Positions 25,473 through 33,980 are shown, counted from the stretch's first letter. The stretch: DNA of 48,601 bases from Bacillota bacterium (GCA_021287065.1 JAJTBE010000038.1:1-48601), one strand, 5' to 3'. Numbers and translations are program-made. Notes: generated by a model not told the origin, from the letters alone.

Positions 25473-27935
25473 TCAGATAGCTCCAAGTTTTCTCATTTTT
25501 TCAAGATACCAGTCTGCAAGCCTTGACATTGCGCTTCCCGGTCCGGAATAGGTTTTTACTTTGTTAAATGAGTCTTCTGCATCCTTATATTTCCCGGTCA
25601 GCAGAAGCGCCCTGGCTTTGAACAGGTGGAGTGTAGGATCGCCGGGACCTGATTTGAGTTCACTTTCCACTGATGATACCACCCTGCCGTATTCCCTGTT
25701 TTTCATCATCTGTTCGATATTTTCATAATAATTATAACGATCCAGCTCCGACGGCCTTGCATTTGCAGGAGGTCCCGGCGGAGGAGGCAGCATCTGATCA
25801 AATGCTTCGAATTCTTTCTGAATGGCTCCCGAATCCGGTTTTGCAGCAGGTTTTTCCACAACAGGAGTATTTTCCGCCGGAGGAGACGGAGTATTTCTGA
25901 TTCCCGGTTTTCCTTCGGGAATATTGCTTGTGGGTTTGATCACCGGTGCCGAAAATGCTTCGTTCTTAGGTTTCTGGGACGCAATATATGATTTTGCCGT
26001 CTTGTTTTCAGGATCAATCTTCAATACCGATTCCATATCCACCGCCGCTTCCTTCTTCATACCCATGGAATGGTAAACAAGAGCACGGTTAATGTATTCA
26101 CTGATGTTCGAACCGTCATATTTCAGAATCAGGTTGCTCAGTTCCAGAGCCTTTTTATAATCCTTGCGATCAAATGCTGATTTCCTGATTTTTCTTGAAA
26201 GCTTAAGGATGTTGTTCTGTATCTTTTTATTATCCGGCTCCTTTTTCTGAGCTATAAGCATATCATCCAGAGCTTTGTAATTTTCCTCCATATTTACATA
26301 TATTGAGGCGCGCAGCATCAACAGCCTGCTGTCATCAGGCTTCAGCGAAAGCAGTTTGTTTATATCGTCCAGAGCTTTTCCCGTATTTCCGTTTTTCAGG
26401 TTAATTTCCAGACGCATGGAAATAGCATCGATATTATCCGGCATGGATGAAATCACCCTGTCGAAATCCGCAAGGGCTTTCTCGTTGCGTCCCAGAGTTT
26501 TAAGGAGTTTTCCCCTCTCCATAAAAATTCTCAGGTCGTTTGGATCCATCTTCACCGCTTTATCAAGAATCCTCATGGCTTTTTCCGATTCACCCTTATG
26601 AGCGCTTATCAGAGCTTCTTCCAGAAGAAGAGTTACATTCTGAGAGACAGAAGCAGGAGAACCTTCCGGTTCAGGAGTGGCATATGTTGCTGTAATAACA
26701 GGAACAAGAGGCATCTGCTCGCTTTCCTGATGGGTTTTCAGATGGTTGTAACCTAAAAAACCAACTCCGCCAATAATTATAGCCATCAATGCCGCTGCAA
26801 AAGGGAAAACCGAAACTTTACCCGACTTTTTCGGATCACGATCAAAATCATCCTGCTCATCGTCTTCCTGACCGATATAGACTTCAGAAGCCATTGCCGT
26901 TTCAGGCTTTAGAAATACCGAACTCTGCACCCGGGTCCGGGGAGTACCGTCTTCATTCACCCCAGAATCCATGCCCTCCTGAAGCTGCCCGAATGTTGAT
27001 CTCAGGTGATCCAGAGCTTCACGGGCGGAACGGAATCTTCTCTCCTTTTCTTTCTGCAGCATCTTGTTTATAAAACCGGAGATTGAAGGGTGAATGTCTT
27101 TTCTGTATGTGGTGAGAAGTGGAAATTCAAAAGGAACCCTTATATTGGGAGGATCTCCGGAAAGCAGGAAATGAAATGAAGCGCCAAGGCAGTATATATC
27201 AGACTGAATACAGAATTTTCCGGTGTAGTGCTCAGGCGATGCATATCCAAGAGTACCAACCTGCGTCTGAGTTTTTGAAAGATTCTCAAGGGGCTTGGCA
27301 AGGCCAAAATCAACCAGAACCAGATCTCCGTTTTCCTTTATCATTATATTTGCAGGCTTTATATCTCTGTGAATGATCGGCGGCTCATTTTCGTGCAGAT
27401 AAATCAGAATCTCCAGAAGCTGGCTTATCCACTGGTAAAACTCACTGATGGAAATAACTCCCGATTCCCTTTCCTTAACAAGCTGGGCGAGATTTTGCCC
27501 TTTTATCTGCTCCATCACAAGATAATATCTGCCATTTTCAGTGAAAAAATCCGTAACTTTTGGAATCCCCCTGTGGCTCAGACGATATAGAAGTTTTGCT
27601 TCTGTCTGAAACTGCCTCTGCATATAATCGGAAGTGTTCGATTCCTCGCTTTTCGGAGGAAGCATCTCTTTAATAACAACTGTTGCGTCCATTTTCACAT
27701 CAAGAGCGAGATGAACCATCCCCATGCCACCGGAGCCTATTTTTTCATGAACTCTGTACCTGCCGTTGTTAAGAAACCGGGTGAAGGTTTTCTTTCCCGA
27801 TCCGGAATTATCCTTATCATCGCTTCCGCCGGAAGATAAAACAACAGTACCTTCCGCTGTTTCAGCAGAAGAACCGCATCCGGGGCAGATTCCGTTTTTT
27901 TCATCAATCTGTGAACCGCAGGTTTTACAATTCAT
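25473..27935 (-). CDS. Ser/Thr protein kinase with zinc ribbon, TM segment and TPR domain
   Basis: This 820-residue protein starts with a zinc ribbon (Cys 3, 6, 17, 20). The kinase domain (about 58-320) has the glycine loop GSGGMG, VIKEML lysine K89, HRD at 189-191 and DFG at 209-211, all intact. An acidic juxtamembrane stretch leads to one membrane helix (about 375-395), then at least six TPR-like units (from about 430) and a Pro-rich linker outside the membrane. This is the bacterial Hanks-type receptor layout, with TPRs as the external or periplasmic module. GAGGAA precedes the ATG. A second zinc-ribbon kinase lies at 45.0 kb. Targets are unknown. Confidence 0.94.
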   Translation of the reverse strand: MNCKTCGSQIDEKNGICPGCGSSAETAEGTVVLSSGGSDDKDNSGSGKKTFTRFLNNGRYRVHEKIGSGGMGMVHLALDVKMDATVVIKEMLPPKSEESNTSDYMQRQFQTEAKLLYRLSHRGIPKVTDFFTENGRYYLVMEQIKGQNLAQLVKERESGVISISEFYQWISQLLEILIYLHENEPPIIHRDIKPANIMIKENGDLVLVDFGLAKPLENLSKTQTQVGTLGYASPEHYTGKFCIQSDIYCLGASFHFLLSGDPPNIRVPFEFPLLTTYRKDIHPSISGFINKMLQKEKERRFRSAREALDHLRSTFGQLQEGMDSGVNEDGTPRTRVQSSVFLKPETAMASEVYIGQEDDEQDDFDRDPKKSGKVSVFPFAAALMAIIIGGVGFLGYNHLKTHQESEQMPLVPVITATYATPEPEGSPASVSQNVTLLLEEALISAHKGESEKAMRILDKAVKMDPNDLRIFMERGKLLKTLGRNEKALADFDRVISSMPDNIDAISMRLEINLKNGNTGKALDDINKLLSLKPDDSRLLMLRASIYVNMEENYKALDDMLIAQKKEPDNKKIQNNILKLSRKIRKSAFDRKDYKKALELSNLILKYDGSNISEYINRALVYHSMGMKKEAAVDMESVLKIDPENKTAKSYIASQKPKNEAFSAPVIKPTSNIPEGKPGIRNTPSPPAENTPVVEKPAAKPDSGAIQKEFEAFDQMLPPPPGPPANARPSELDRYNYYENIEQMMKNREYGRVVSSVESELKSGPGDPTLHLFKARALLLTGKYKDAEDSFNKVKTYSGPGSAMSRLADWYLEKMRKLGAI

Positions 27936-28023
27936 TAAGCTTCCTCTTTGTTTTTCCGGTATTCTCTATATTTTTCAGATATATGGAAAATCCTTGATGG
28001 AACATGTATGGAACTTTTGTTGT

Positions 28024-28052
28024 TGATTTTTGGTTTTTATTCTGGCATAGTG
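28024..28052 (+). promoter_or_regulatory. Candidate promoter of the 4Fe-4S gene
   Basis: TTGATT (28024-28029), a 17-bp spacer and CATAGT (28047-28052) with an upstream TG form a plausible extended -10 promoter. The first operator-like site starts inside the -10, which would suit repression. Confidence 0.4.
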
Positions 28053-28131
28053 TAAAAGAATTTAACACCTGAGGTTAAGTGTTAAAATTTTTAACAGCAG
28101 CTTTGAAACAGTGTAAAAAAAATTAACAGTA
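28051..28131 (+). promoter_or_regulatory. Three 19-bp operator-like sites upstream of the 4Fe-4S gene
   Basis: Sites start at 28051 (GTGTAAAAGAATTTAACAC), 28081 (GTGTTAAAATTTTTAACAG) and 28113 (GTGTAAAAAAAATTAACAG). They are 30 and 32 bp apart, close to three helix turns, so they face the same side of the DNA. Each is an imperfect palindrome of the form GTGTWAAA-N3-TTTAACAC. The half-site TGTTAA resembles Rex sites, but the central spacing is 5 instead of 4. Confidence 0.65.
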
Positions 28132-28150
28132 AAGCAAGAGGCAACAATGA

Positions 28151-28996
28151 ATGTGTGAATTCTGTACAAAATACGGTGGCGGTGAGGGAAACCATTGGTA
28201 TCTGAGAGCTGAAAACTATTCTTACGAACTTATGGACCAACTCAAAACCAGAGAAACAGCCATTCATCTGGCAAGAAAATTTAATAGAATATTAGGTCTT
28301 GGACATGCCGCAGCAAAAGTTATCAATAAACTGCCCATGGTGTTAAAAAATTTAACACTCCAGCAACAGGAAAAATGGCAGAAAATGCTCCATTTTTCAC
28401 AGGTTGTTCCCATTGAAGATACTATAAAAATTCTGAGTAAAATGAGCAGCATAATCAGACTCCCCTGCAGCTGCCGCAAATACTACGAAGGCAGCGGTGA
28501 AAGATGCTGTCTGGGAATCACCATAGATCCCATCAAAACCAGCTATGCCGAGGACATAAACAGGGAGATGTTCGACAATCCCGATGTAAATAATCTGGAA
28601 TACCTGACTTACAACGAAGCTGTTGATCTGGTAAACGGCTACGAAAAACGCGGGCTTATCCACACTGTGTGGACCCTGAAAAGCCCGGTGGTTGTGGCAA
28701 TATGCAACTGCAACCCGGTAAGCTGCATGGGATTTCAGCTGAAAGAAGACGGACTGCGGACCATGTTCAAAGCTGAATATGTGGCAGTGGTTGATAACAA
28801 TGCCTGCGTAGGCTGCAAAGCCTGCATGGAAAAATGCCACCTCGGAGCTATCTACTATAACAGCAGTCTGAAAAAAGTGATAATTGATCCTTCAAAATGC
28901 TACGGCTGCGGCGTGTGCAGAGTGCCATGCGCCAGAAACGCCATCTCCCTTGTGAACAGAAAAGACCATGTAGAGGCAAAAAAATACTGGTATTAG
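28151..28996 (+). CDS. Multi-cluster 4Fe-4S binding protein
   Basis: This 281-residue protein is rich in cysteine. The C-terminal part holds two 4Fe-4S ferredoxin motifs (CVGCKACMEKC and CYGCGVCRVPC). Upstream are CEFC at the very N-terminus, a CSC...CC group around residues 101-115 and CNCNPVSC. The ferredoxin part is certain. The front part resembles uncharacterised iron-sulfur proteins of anaerobes that begin CxFC with an HxxKWYL-like segment. It probably moves electrons or senses redox state in the cytoplasm. The ATG at 28151 has GAGG 9 nt upstream; a nearby ATG at 28147 opens only a 3-codon frame. It is preceded by three operator-like sites. Confidence 0.85.
   Translation: MCEFCTKYGGGEGNHWYLRAENYSYELMDQLKTRETAIHLARKFNRILGLGHAAAKVINKLPMVLKNLTLQQQEKWQKMLHFSQVVPIEDTIKILSKMSSIIRLPCSCRKYYEGSGERCCLGITIDPIKTSYAEDINREMFDNPDVNNLEYLTYNEAVDLVNGYEKRGLIHTVWTLKSPVVVAICNCNPVSCMGFQLKEDGLRTMFKAEYVAVVDNNACVGCKACMEKCHLGAIYYNSSLKKVIIDPSKCYGCGVCRVPCARNAISLVNRKDHVEAKKYWY
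28340..28358 (+). promoter_or_regulatory. Fourth operator-like site, inside the 4Fe-4S gene
   Basis: GTGTTAAAAAATTTAACAC is a perfect 8-bp inverted repeat around AAA. It matches the three promoter sites and lies about 190 bp into the coding region, as an auxiliary or looping operator might. Confidence 0.55.
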
Positions 28997-29048
28997 AAAT
29001 TCACACCGGAATGCACATTTCCGGGAGCTGGGCAATCCGATTATGATT

Positions 29049-29101
29049 TTTTCGGGAAAAACTTTAATGAACAGATTTTTCTGCTCTCTTTAATTTTGTT
29101 T
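29049..29101 (-). repeat. Partial copy of the 80-bp repeat (D3)
   Basis: GAAAAACTTTnA followed by CTGCTCTCTTTAATTTTGTT matches part of 10441-10520. It is divergent and truncated, and lies just before a copy of the dispersed element. Confidence 0.5.
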
Positions 29102-29111
29102 CCAATGATAA

Positions 29112-29406
29112 TGAAAAAAAATCACTCCAATCCCCAACCTGAATACTCTTGTTTTTCAAGGAGGGAGGTTCGGAGGGCAACCTCGCTTTTTTAAAAAAGC
29201 GTGGTTCCCTCTGACGGTCCCCAATTCCCCGTCGGTCCTAACCCCTCCGGTCGGTCCCCAATTCAAAAGTTTTGGGATGGCGGGTGCCTGCCCGCAGGGT
29301 GGGCGCGAGGAAACTTTTTCCAAAAAAGTTTTCTCCGGGAGCTGGGTGTGCGGTTATAATTCTTGTGAGTGATCAGATAAATCCATGCCTTAATTCATGG
29401 GCATTG
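29112..29406 (+). repeat. Dispersed intergenic element with GC-rich internal variant (E4)
   Basis: The left end is degraded, but the first hairpin, AAGGAGGG and the right end (CTTAATTCATGGGCATTG) are intact. At 29279-29309 the usual AGGTCCGGAGG is replaced by a GC-rich block (GGGTGCCTGCCCGCAGGGTG and more), also present in inverse at about 40718-40746. Confidence 0.85.
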
Positions 29407-29420
29407 GGGTTAGGGTATAA

Positions 29421-29575
29421 GTTTGCGGTGGGGCGGACCTGCGGGTCCGCGTCGGGGTTGCAAACCCCTCCTACGATCGTTGGCCAAGCTTGTGGTTATT
29501 GGGTTTACTGGTGGTTATTGGGGTTGCTGGTGGTTATTGGGGTTGCTGGTGGTTGGCGGTTGGTTTGGGTTCTTT
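29421..29575 (+). repeat. GC-rich repeat family, copy B3, with short tandem units
   Basis: This stretch contains GGACCTGCGGGTCCGCGTCG and CTACGATCGTTGGCCAAGCT, shared in inverse with 10690-10772. From 29510 it expands into direct units of 19 bp (GGTGGTTATTGGGGTTGCT) repeated twice plus a partial. Confidence 0.7.
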
Positions 29576-29583
29576 TTGTGGAT

Positions 29584-29620
29584 AAAAAAAACTTCCTGAT
29601 TTTATCCGGGAAGCTTTTTT
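29584..29620. terminator. Terminator-like hairpin
   Basis: An A-run plus CTTCC pairs with GGAAG plus a T-run across a short loop. It is U-rich in both directions and lies 99 bp beyond the stop of the BMP lipoprotein gene on the minus strand. It could also end read-through from the 4Fe-4S gene. Confidence 0.6.
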
Positions 29621-29628
29621 ATTATTGC

Positions 29629-29714
29629 AATACCATTAAATCGGTCGTGAAATCCGGTATCAGGCAGTTCCCTGACAGAGCGTTTTTGTGGTTGATTAAT
29701 TGGAAAGACTATTA
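29629..29714 (+). repeat. Repeat pair C, copy 1
   Basis: CCATTAAA, TGAAATCCGGTATCAGGC and ATTAATTGGAAAGACTAT recur in the same order and spacing at 33748-33832. This copy ends 5 bp before the stop of the BMP-family gene. Confidence 0.7.
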
Positions 29715-29719
29715 ATACT

Positions 29720-30835
29720 CTATTCGGTTGTGTCGCCTTCCACGCCTTCTACGAACCAGTTCATTTTCATCTGGTCGTCATAGGACATGGTTTCACCTGT
29801 TTTTACTCTTTCCTTGCCTTCCTGATCCTTTACGGGACCGGTGCACCAGTCGAGTTTTTCATCTTCCATCAGTTTGCGCTGTTCCTGAACCAGTTTTTTC
29901 ACATCTTCGGGAACCATCGGTCCGAATGGAGCCAGATCCACAACGCCTTCTTTTAAACCGCCCCAGTAGGGGGTGTTTTTCCATGTGCCGTCTTTTACCG
30001 ATTTGAGAGCCGGCACATAGTATTTTTCCCAGCGCCAGATAGGGGCTGTAAGGTGGGCTTTGGGGGCGAATGCGCTCATATCGGTGTTGTATCCGATGGA
30101 GTAGCATCCCCGTTTTTCCGCTGCCTGCTGGCAGGCTGCGGTATCCTGATGCTGTGCTATTACATCCGCTTTCATATCAAGCAGGCTTTCCGCTGCTTCC
30201 CTTTCCTTTGCAGGATCATACCAGGAGTGAGTCCATACCACTTTGACCACTGCCTTTGGATTTACCGAGCGGACTCCTCTTGTAAAGGCGTTTATTCCCC
30301 TTATTACTTCAGGTACGGGGTGGGCGGCTACATAGCCGATGATGTTGGTTTTTGTCATTTTGCCTGCAACAATGCCGCTGAGGTAGCGGGGTTGTTCAAT
30401 TCTTCCAAAATAAGTGCTTGCGTTCGGTGCTGTTTTGTAGCCTGAGCAGTGCATAAAGATTGTATTCGGATTTTCATTTGCTGCATTTATCAGAAAATCC
30501 ATATGTCCAAGGCTTGTTGCAAAAACCACTTTGTAGCCTTTTCTTGCGTATTCGTTCATTACTCTTTCCGAATCCGCATTTTCAGCTACGCTTTCGATAA
30601 AGGATGTTTTTACCCAGGGAAGTTCTTTCTCCACAAGTTTCCGGGCGTTGTCGTGGGCGGCGGTCCATCCGGCATCGCCGACAGGCCCGATATAAACAAA
30701 AGCAACCTTCATTTCATCGGGATTCCCCCCCTGCCCTGCTGACGAAGGGTTTTCAGGAGATTTCCGGTGTTGGCTGCATCCGATGGATAATACCAGAATC
30801 AGTGTAATTATAAGAAGCGGCATCCATCTTTTCAT
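29720..30835 (-). CDS. BMP family ABC transporter substrate-binding lipoprotein
   Basis: This 371-residue lipoprotein has signal peptide and lipobox LSIGC with lipidated C20. The BMP/PnrA-type periplasmic-binding fold follows: MKVAFVYIGPVGDAGW at the start, ATSLGHMDFL, GRIEQPRYLSGIVAG, and the C-lobe HQDTAACQQAAEKRGCYSIG with the NTDMSAFAPKAH segment. BMP proteins bind nucleosides or purines, and some bind other ligands, for ABC import. No ATPase or permease genes are beside it, so it is an orphan here. A link to the molybdenum hydroxylase at 6-10 kb in purine use is possible but unproven. Confidence 0.93.
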   Translation of the reverse strand: MKRWMPLLIITLILVLSIGCSQHRKSPENPSSAGQGGNPDEMKVAFVYIGPVGDAGWTAAHDNARKLVEKELPWVKTSFIESVAENADSERVMNEYARKGYKVVFATSLGHMDFLINAANENPNTIFMHCSGYKTAPNASTYFGRIEQPRYLSGIVAGKMTKTNIIGYVAAHPVPEVIRGINAFTRGVRSVNPKAVVKVVWTHSWYDPAKEREAAESLLDMKADVIAQHQDTAACQQAAEKRGCYSIGYNTDMSAFAPKAHLTAPIWRWEKYYVPALKSVKDGTWKNTPYWGGLKEGVVDLAPFGPMVPEDVKKLVQEQRKLMEDEKLDWCTGPVKDQEGKERVKTGETMSYDDQMKMNWFVEGVEGDTTE

Positions 30836-30966
30836 TTTGATTCATCCTCTCTGATGTTATAAATGGTATTTCAGGGCAGGAAAAGATTTTTCCTGTTTCG
30901 GCTGTCGGGGAGGTTAAAAATCGCTTTTTCTGCTAAAATTGTTCATATTAAATAAAGGAGGTTGTT

Positions 30967-31803
30967 ATGCGGTTCCCTACATTTCTGACTGTTATGCTTG
31001 CCCTGCTGATGTTTACAGCTTTCAATCAGGTTCAGCAGCCACAGAGGGCGGGCGCTCACAATTCCGGCATTGCCTATGCTGCTCCAAAACCGGCTGATGA
31101 CGATGATATTGAGGAAGATGACGATGATCTCAAGCCTCCGGCAAAACCGGGGAAGCCTGGCAAACCCGGAGTGAAACCGGTTGTTCAGGTAAAAAAGGCA
31201 AAAGTCTATCTGCCTGCGGTTCCTGAGTTAAAAAAGATGAAGCTTGAGGCTCTCGGTCTTGCGGAAGAATTTGCAAGACTTCTTTCAGAGCGTGCAAAAC
31301 TTCAGCCCAGACTATCAGAGCTGGAAGCAAATGAAGCGGTTCTCAGATATGAGCGTCTTAAATACGAAGTTATCTTTTTTAAGCAGAGGGATGCCATAGC
31401 TGCGAAAAACCCACAGGACAAGACAACTCTTGAAAAACTGGCTAAACAGGATGCTGCTTATGCCCATGTGGAAGATCTTGTGGTGAAGGAAGAAAAAATC
31501 GATTGTTACCATACCATCATTGAGCGCCGTCATAAAGCTACGGAGGAATACCACTGGAATCTTCTGGACAACAAGCATTCGCTTATCGGCGAATACCTGT
31601 CGGATCTGCCCTGGAAGGGACACGAGGAAGAATTCCGTAAGCTTTATGCGGAAATGATCGATGATTACAAGCGGATTATAGAGGATAACAAAAAAATACT
31701 GAGTGATCTTCAGACTCTTATAAAAGAAAAGGAACAACGGGAAATAATAATGCGTCAGGCAGTTGAGGAAATGAAAAAACTGTGCGCTGAAAACCAAAAC
31801 TAA
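30967..31803 (+). CDS. Secreted coiled-coil protein with acidic and PGKP linker
   Basis: I do not recognise this 278-residue protein. It has a signal peptide, probably cleaved near GIAYA|AP. A highly acidic patch (DDDDIEEDDDD) and a Pro/Gly/Lys linker (PAKPGKPGKPG) follow, then a long helical, charged region (about 85-278) likely to form coiled coils. AAGGAGG lies 4 nt upstream of the ATG, a very strong site suggesting high expression. Its TAA abuts the stop of the convergent radical SAM gene. A structural or spacer role in the envelope is inferred only. Confidence 0.75.
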   Translation: MRFPTFLTVMLALLMFTAFNQVQQPQRAGAHNSGIAYAAPKPADDDDIEEDDDDLKPPAKPGKPGKPGVKPVVQVKKAKVYLPAVPELKKMKLEALGLAEEFARLLSERAKLQPRLSELEANEAVLRYERLKYEVIFFKQRDAIAAKNPQDKTTLEKLAKQDAAYAHVEDLVVKEEKIDCYHTIIERRHKATEEYHWNLLDNKHSLIGEYLSDLPWKGHEEEFRKLYAEMIDDYKRIIEDNKKILSDLQTLIKEKEQREIIMRQAVEEMKKLCAENQN

Positions 31804-33150
31804 TCAGTTGCAGCGGGCGATGTTTCTTCCGTTTTCATCGGGCAGTCTTGCTTCGATGGAGGCAAACATTTTCCGCCGTTTCTCTTCCATCATAGGGGAT
31901 GAGTAGCTGTCAAAGACTCTCATAATCCCCTTTTTTATTTGGTCCGGTTTAAGACCCGCAGGTTCGAAATTGATGTGGTACCAGGTGTAATCATCCCATT
32001 TTTCGGGATACAGCCTGTTTTCTTTTTTAAGTCTGGAGTGAAGCCTTGTGCCGGGCATGGGGGTGAGAACTGCAATATCGAGTTCAAATACGGGATTTTC
32101 TTCAAGAAAGCTGATAAGGTTGTCGAAGGTCTCTTCGTTATCGTGATCGAAGCCGACAACGAAGCAGGCAAGAATGCCTATATCGTGGGACTGTATGGTT
32201 TTTATAGCTTCAGGATAACCGGCAATCTGGGAAGCTTTCCAGTTGTCCACAGTCTGCATATTTTCTTTACTGATGGTTTCAAAGCCGATGATAAGTTCGA
32301 CACAGCCTGATTCCCTGAGGAGTTCCAGCATTTCCTCATCTCTGGCTGCGGAAATGTCGCAATATGCCTCCCATTTGATATTAAGGGGTTTCAGTGCCTT
32401 TGCAAGTTCTTTGCTCCATGTTCTGTCCGCAAGCATGTTTTCATCTGCAAATGAAATAAACGGATCTTTCACTATACTCTGAATCATCCTGATTTCATCA
32501 GCCACCTGCTGAGGTGATTTCTTTCTGTATATGGGACCGTAAACTTCGCCGAGGCAGCAGAATTCGCAGTTTCTGGGGCATCCTCTGGTGGCAAACAGGG
32601 GGTATTTGTCGAACCATCCGGGATTGGGTAGAATATCGAATCTGGGCGGTGGGACCTGAGTAAGATCTACTTTGCCTGAAGAATAGTAAACCTTCTGGGG
32701 CGTACCTTTCATAAAATCTTCAAGAAACCGCGGGAAAGCATCCTCGCCTTCACCTACGATTACCGAATCAACATGCATCAGAGCTTCTTCAGGGAGAGCT
32801 GAGGCGTGCATTCCGCCCATCACCGTATAGATTCCCCTTTTTCTGAAAAAGTCGGCAATTCTGTATGCCTGATACGACTGGTGGTTCATAGCTGTAAGAC
32901 AGACGAGGTCGAAGTTTTCGCCGAGATATGAATATGTTAATCCATTCTGGGTAAGATAATCTTCATCAATATAGCTAAGTTCCCATTCAGGCCCAAAAAG
33001 TGAAGCGATGGTAAGGAGGGCAAGATTCGGAAAGTTTTCTGTGCCTTCCACATGGGAAACGGCGTTCATCTCTTCGCGTTCCCTGTGGTATTTCATATCG
33101 TGAGGGTGTACAAGTGCTGCTTTGGGAGTTGCTGAAAGAAAGTTTCTCAT
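31804..33150 (-). CDS. B12-binding domain radical SAM protein
   Basis: This 448-residue protein has an N-terminal cobalamin-binding-type domain (about 1-160, with VMGGMHASALPEEAL and VIVGEGEDAFP). A radical SAM core follows with the cluster motif CPRNCEFC (C191, C195, C198), then a DUF4070-like C-terminal part (MPGTRLHSRLKKE...). Relatives perform radical methylation or rearrangement of lipids, hopanoids or natural products. The ATG at 33150 has AAAGG 7 nt upstream and gives the usual family start; a longer frame to 33219 has no support. No B12 axial-histidine motif is obvious. The gene stands alone beside repeats, so the substrate is unknown. Confidence 0.9.
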   Translation of the reverse strand: MRNFLSATPKAALVHPHDMKYHREREEMNAVSHVEGTENFPNLALLTIASLFGPEWELSYIDEDYLTQNGLTYSYLGENFDLVCLTAMNHQSYQAYRIADFFRKRGIYTVMGGMHASALPEEALMHVDSVIVGEGEDAFPRFLEDFMKGTPQKVYYSSGKVDLTQVPPPRFDILPNPGWFDKYPLFATRGCPRNCEFCCLGEVYGPIYRKKSPQQVADEIRMIQSIVKDPFISFADENMLADRTWSKELAKALKPLNIKWEAYCDISAARDEEMLELLRESGCVELIIGFETISKENMQTVDNWKASQIAGYPEAIKTIQSHDIGILACFVVGFDHDNEETFDNLISFLEENPVFELDIAVLTPMPGTRLHSRLKKENRLYPEKWDDYTWYHINFEPAGLKPDQIKKGIMRVFDSYSSPMMEEKRRKMFASIEARLPDENGRNIARCN

Positions 33151-33264
33151 AAAATTGCCTTTCACGATTATCCTTTGCGAATAATTATAGATTATTGAAT
33201 ATATATATTCAATGGACAATAGTCGCTATTTTTCCGGGAGGGTTGGGACCCGGGGGGCAGGCGA

Positions 33265-33545
33265 GATGCACATGAATTATGGCATGGATTAGTCTGATCG
33301 CTCACGAGTATTGGAGCCATATGCCCAGTTCCCAGAGAAAACTTTTTTAAAAAAAGTTTCCTCCGGACCTCCTTCCCAAAACTTTTGGAATTGGGGACCG
33401 ACCGGGGACCGGGGGGATTTGGGGACCGTCAGAGGGAACCACGCTTTTTTGGAAAAGCGAGGTTGCCCTCCGAACCTCCCTCCTTGAAAAACAGGAGTAT
33501 TTGGGCTTGGGGATTTGAGTGAATTTTACTAATTCAGTGGTATAG
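33265..33545 (-). repeat. Dispersed intergenic element, near-complete copy (E5)
   Basis: Minus orientation. The right-hand end reads GATGCACATGAATTATGGCATGG and the opposite end AATTCAGTGGTATAG, both slightly diverged from the consensus. Both internal hairpins are intact. It lies upstream of the radical SAM gene. Confidence 0.88.
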
Positions 33546-33690
33546 GGGGCAGGCGGGACGCCTGCGATTCGGCAGTTGTTGACCAAGATTGTGGTTATGG
33601 AGATTGCTGGCGGTTGGTGGTTGATTGCTGCGGGATAGCGCATTGGCTCTTCCCTGCAGGGTTTTCTATATTTGCGGGATGGTGGAGATT
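33545..33690 (+). repeat. GC-rich repeat family, copy B4
   Basis: GGCAGGCGGGACGCCTGCGA, CGGCAGTTGTT, GATTGCTGGCGGTTGGTGG and GCGCATTGGCTCTTCCCTGC align along their length with the reverse complement of 10540-10662. It directly follows the dispersed element. Confidence 0.75.
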
Positions 33691-33747
33691 AGGCTTGCTG
33701 ACGGTTTGGGTTGGGTTTTAGGGATATGGGGGTGTTTTTATGATAAT

Positions 33748-33832
33748 CCCATTAAACAGGTCATGAAATCCGGTATCAGGCTTGTTTCCATATTGAGTGT
33801 TTTTGGCGCAATTAATTGGAAAGACTATAATT
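33748..33832 (+). repeat. Repeat pair C, copy 2
   Basis: Matches 29629-29714: CCATTAAA, TGAAATCCGGTATCAGGC, a diverged middle, then AATTAATTGGAAAGACTATA. Both copies follow a GC-rich repeat at similar distance, so the modules travel in the same order. Confidence 0.7.
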
Positions 33833-33980
33833 TTATTCGGGAAAAGTATTATTTCCTGAAACAAGTAAGTGTTGGGGGCGACTATAAATGTCAGGCAGGA
33901 CAATATCTTTTCTTATCAAAGTAACAGGAAATTATGCGCCTTTTCCGGCGTACAATCCGAATCAGAGGGAATGAAACACA

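Noticed and set aside
28340-28358. Canonical Rex operator
   Set aside because: The TGTTAA half-sites fit, but the centre is 5 bp instead of the usual 4, so I leave the regulator unnamed.
29272-29715. 147-codon plus-strand frame
   Set aside because: It is made of pieces of three repeat families joined together and contains a terminator hairpin. Similar peptides appear wherever the repeats occur, as expected from DNA repetition rather than protein conservation.
33151-33219. 23-residue N-terminal extension of the B12 radical SAM protein
   Set aside because: It has no ribosome binding site and is isoleucine/tyrosine-rich, unlike the family start. The ATG at 33150 is well placed.
33625-33924. 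99-codon plus-strand frame
   Set aside because: It covers the GC-rich repeat and pair C. The peptide similarity to the frame near 29.7 kb follows from the shared DNA repeat.
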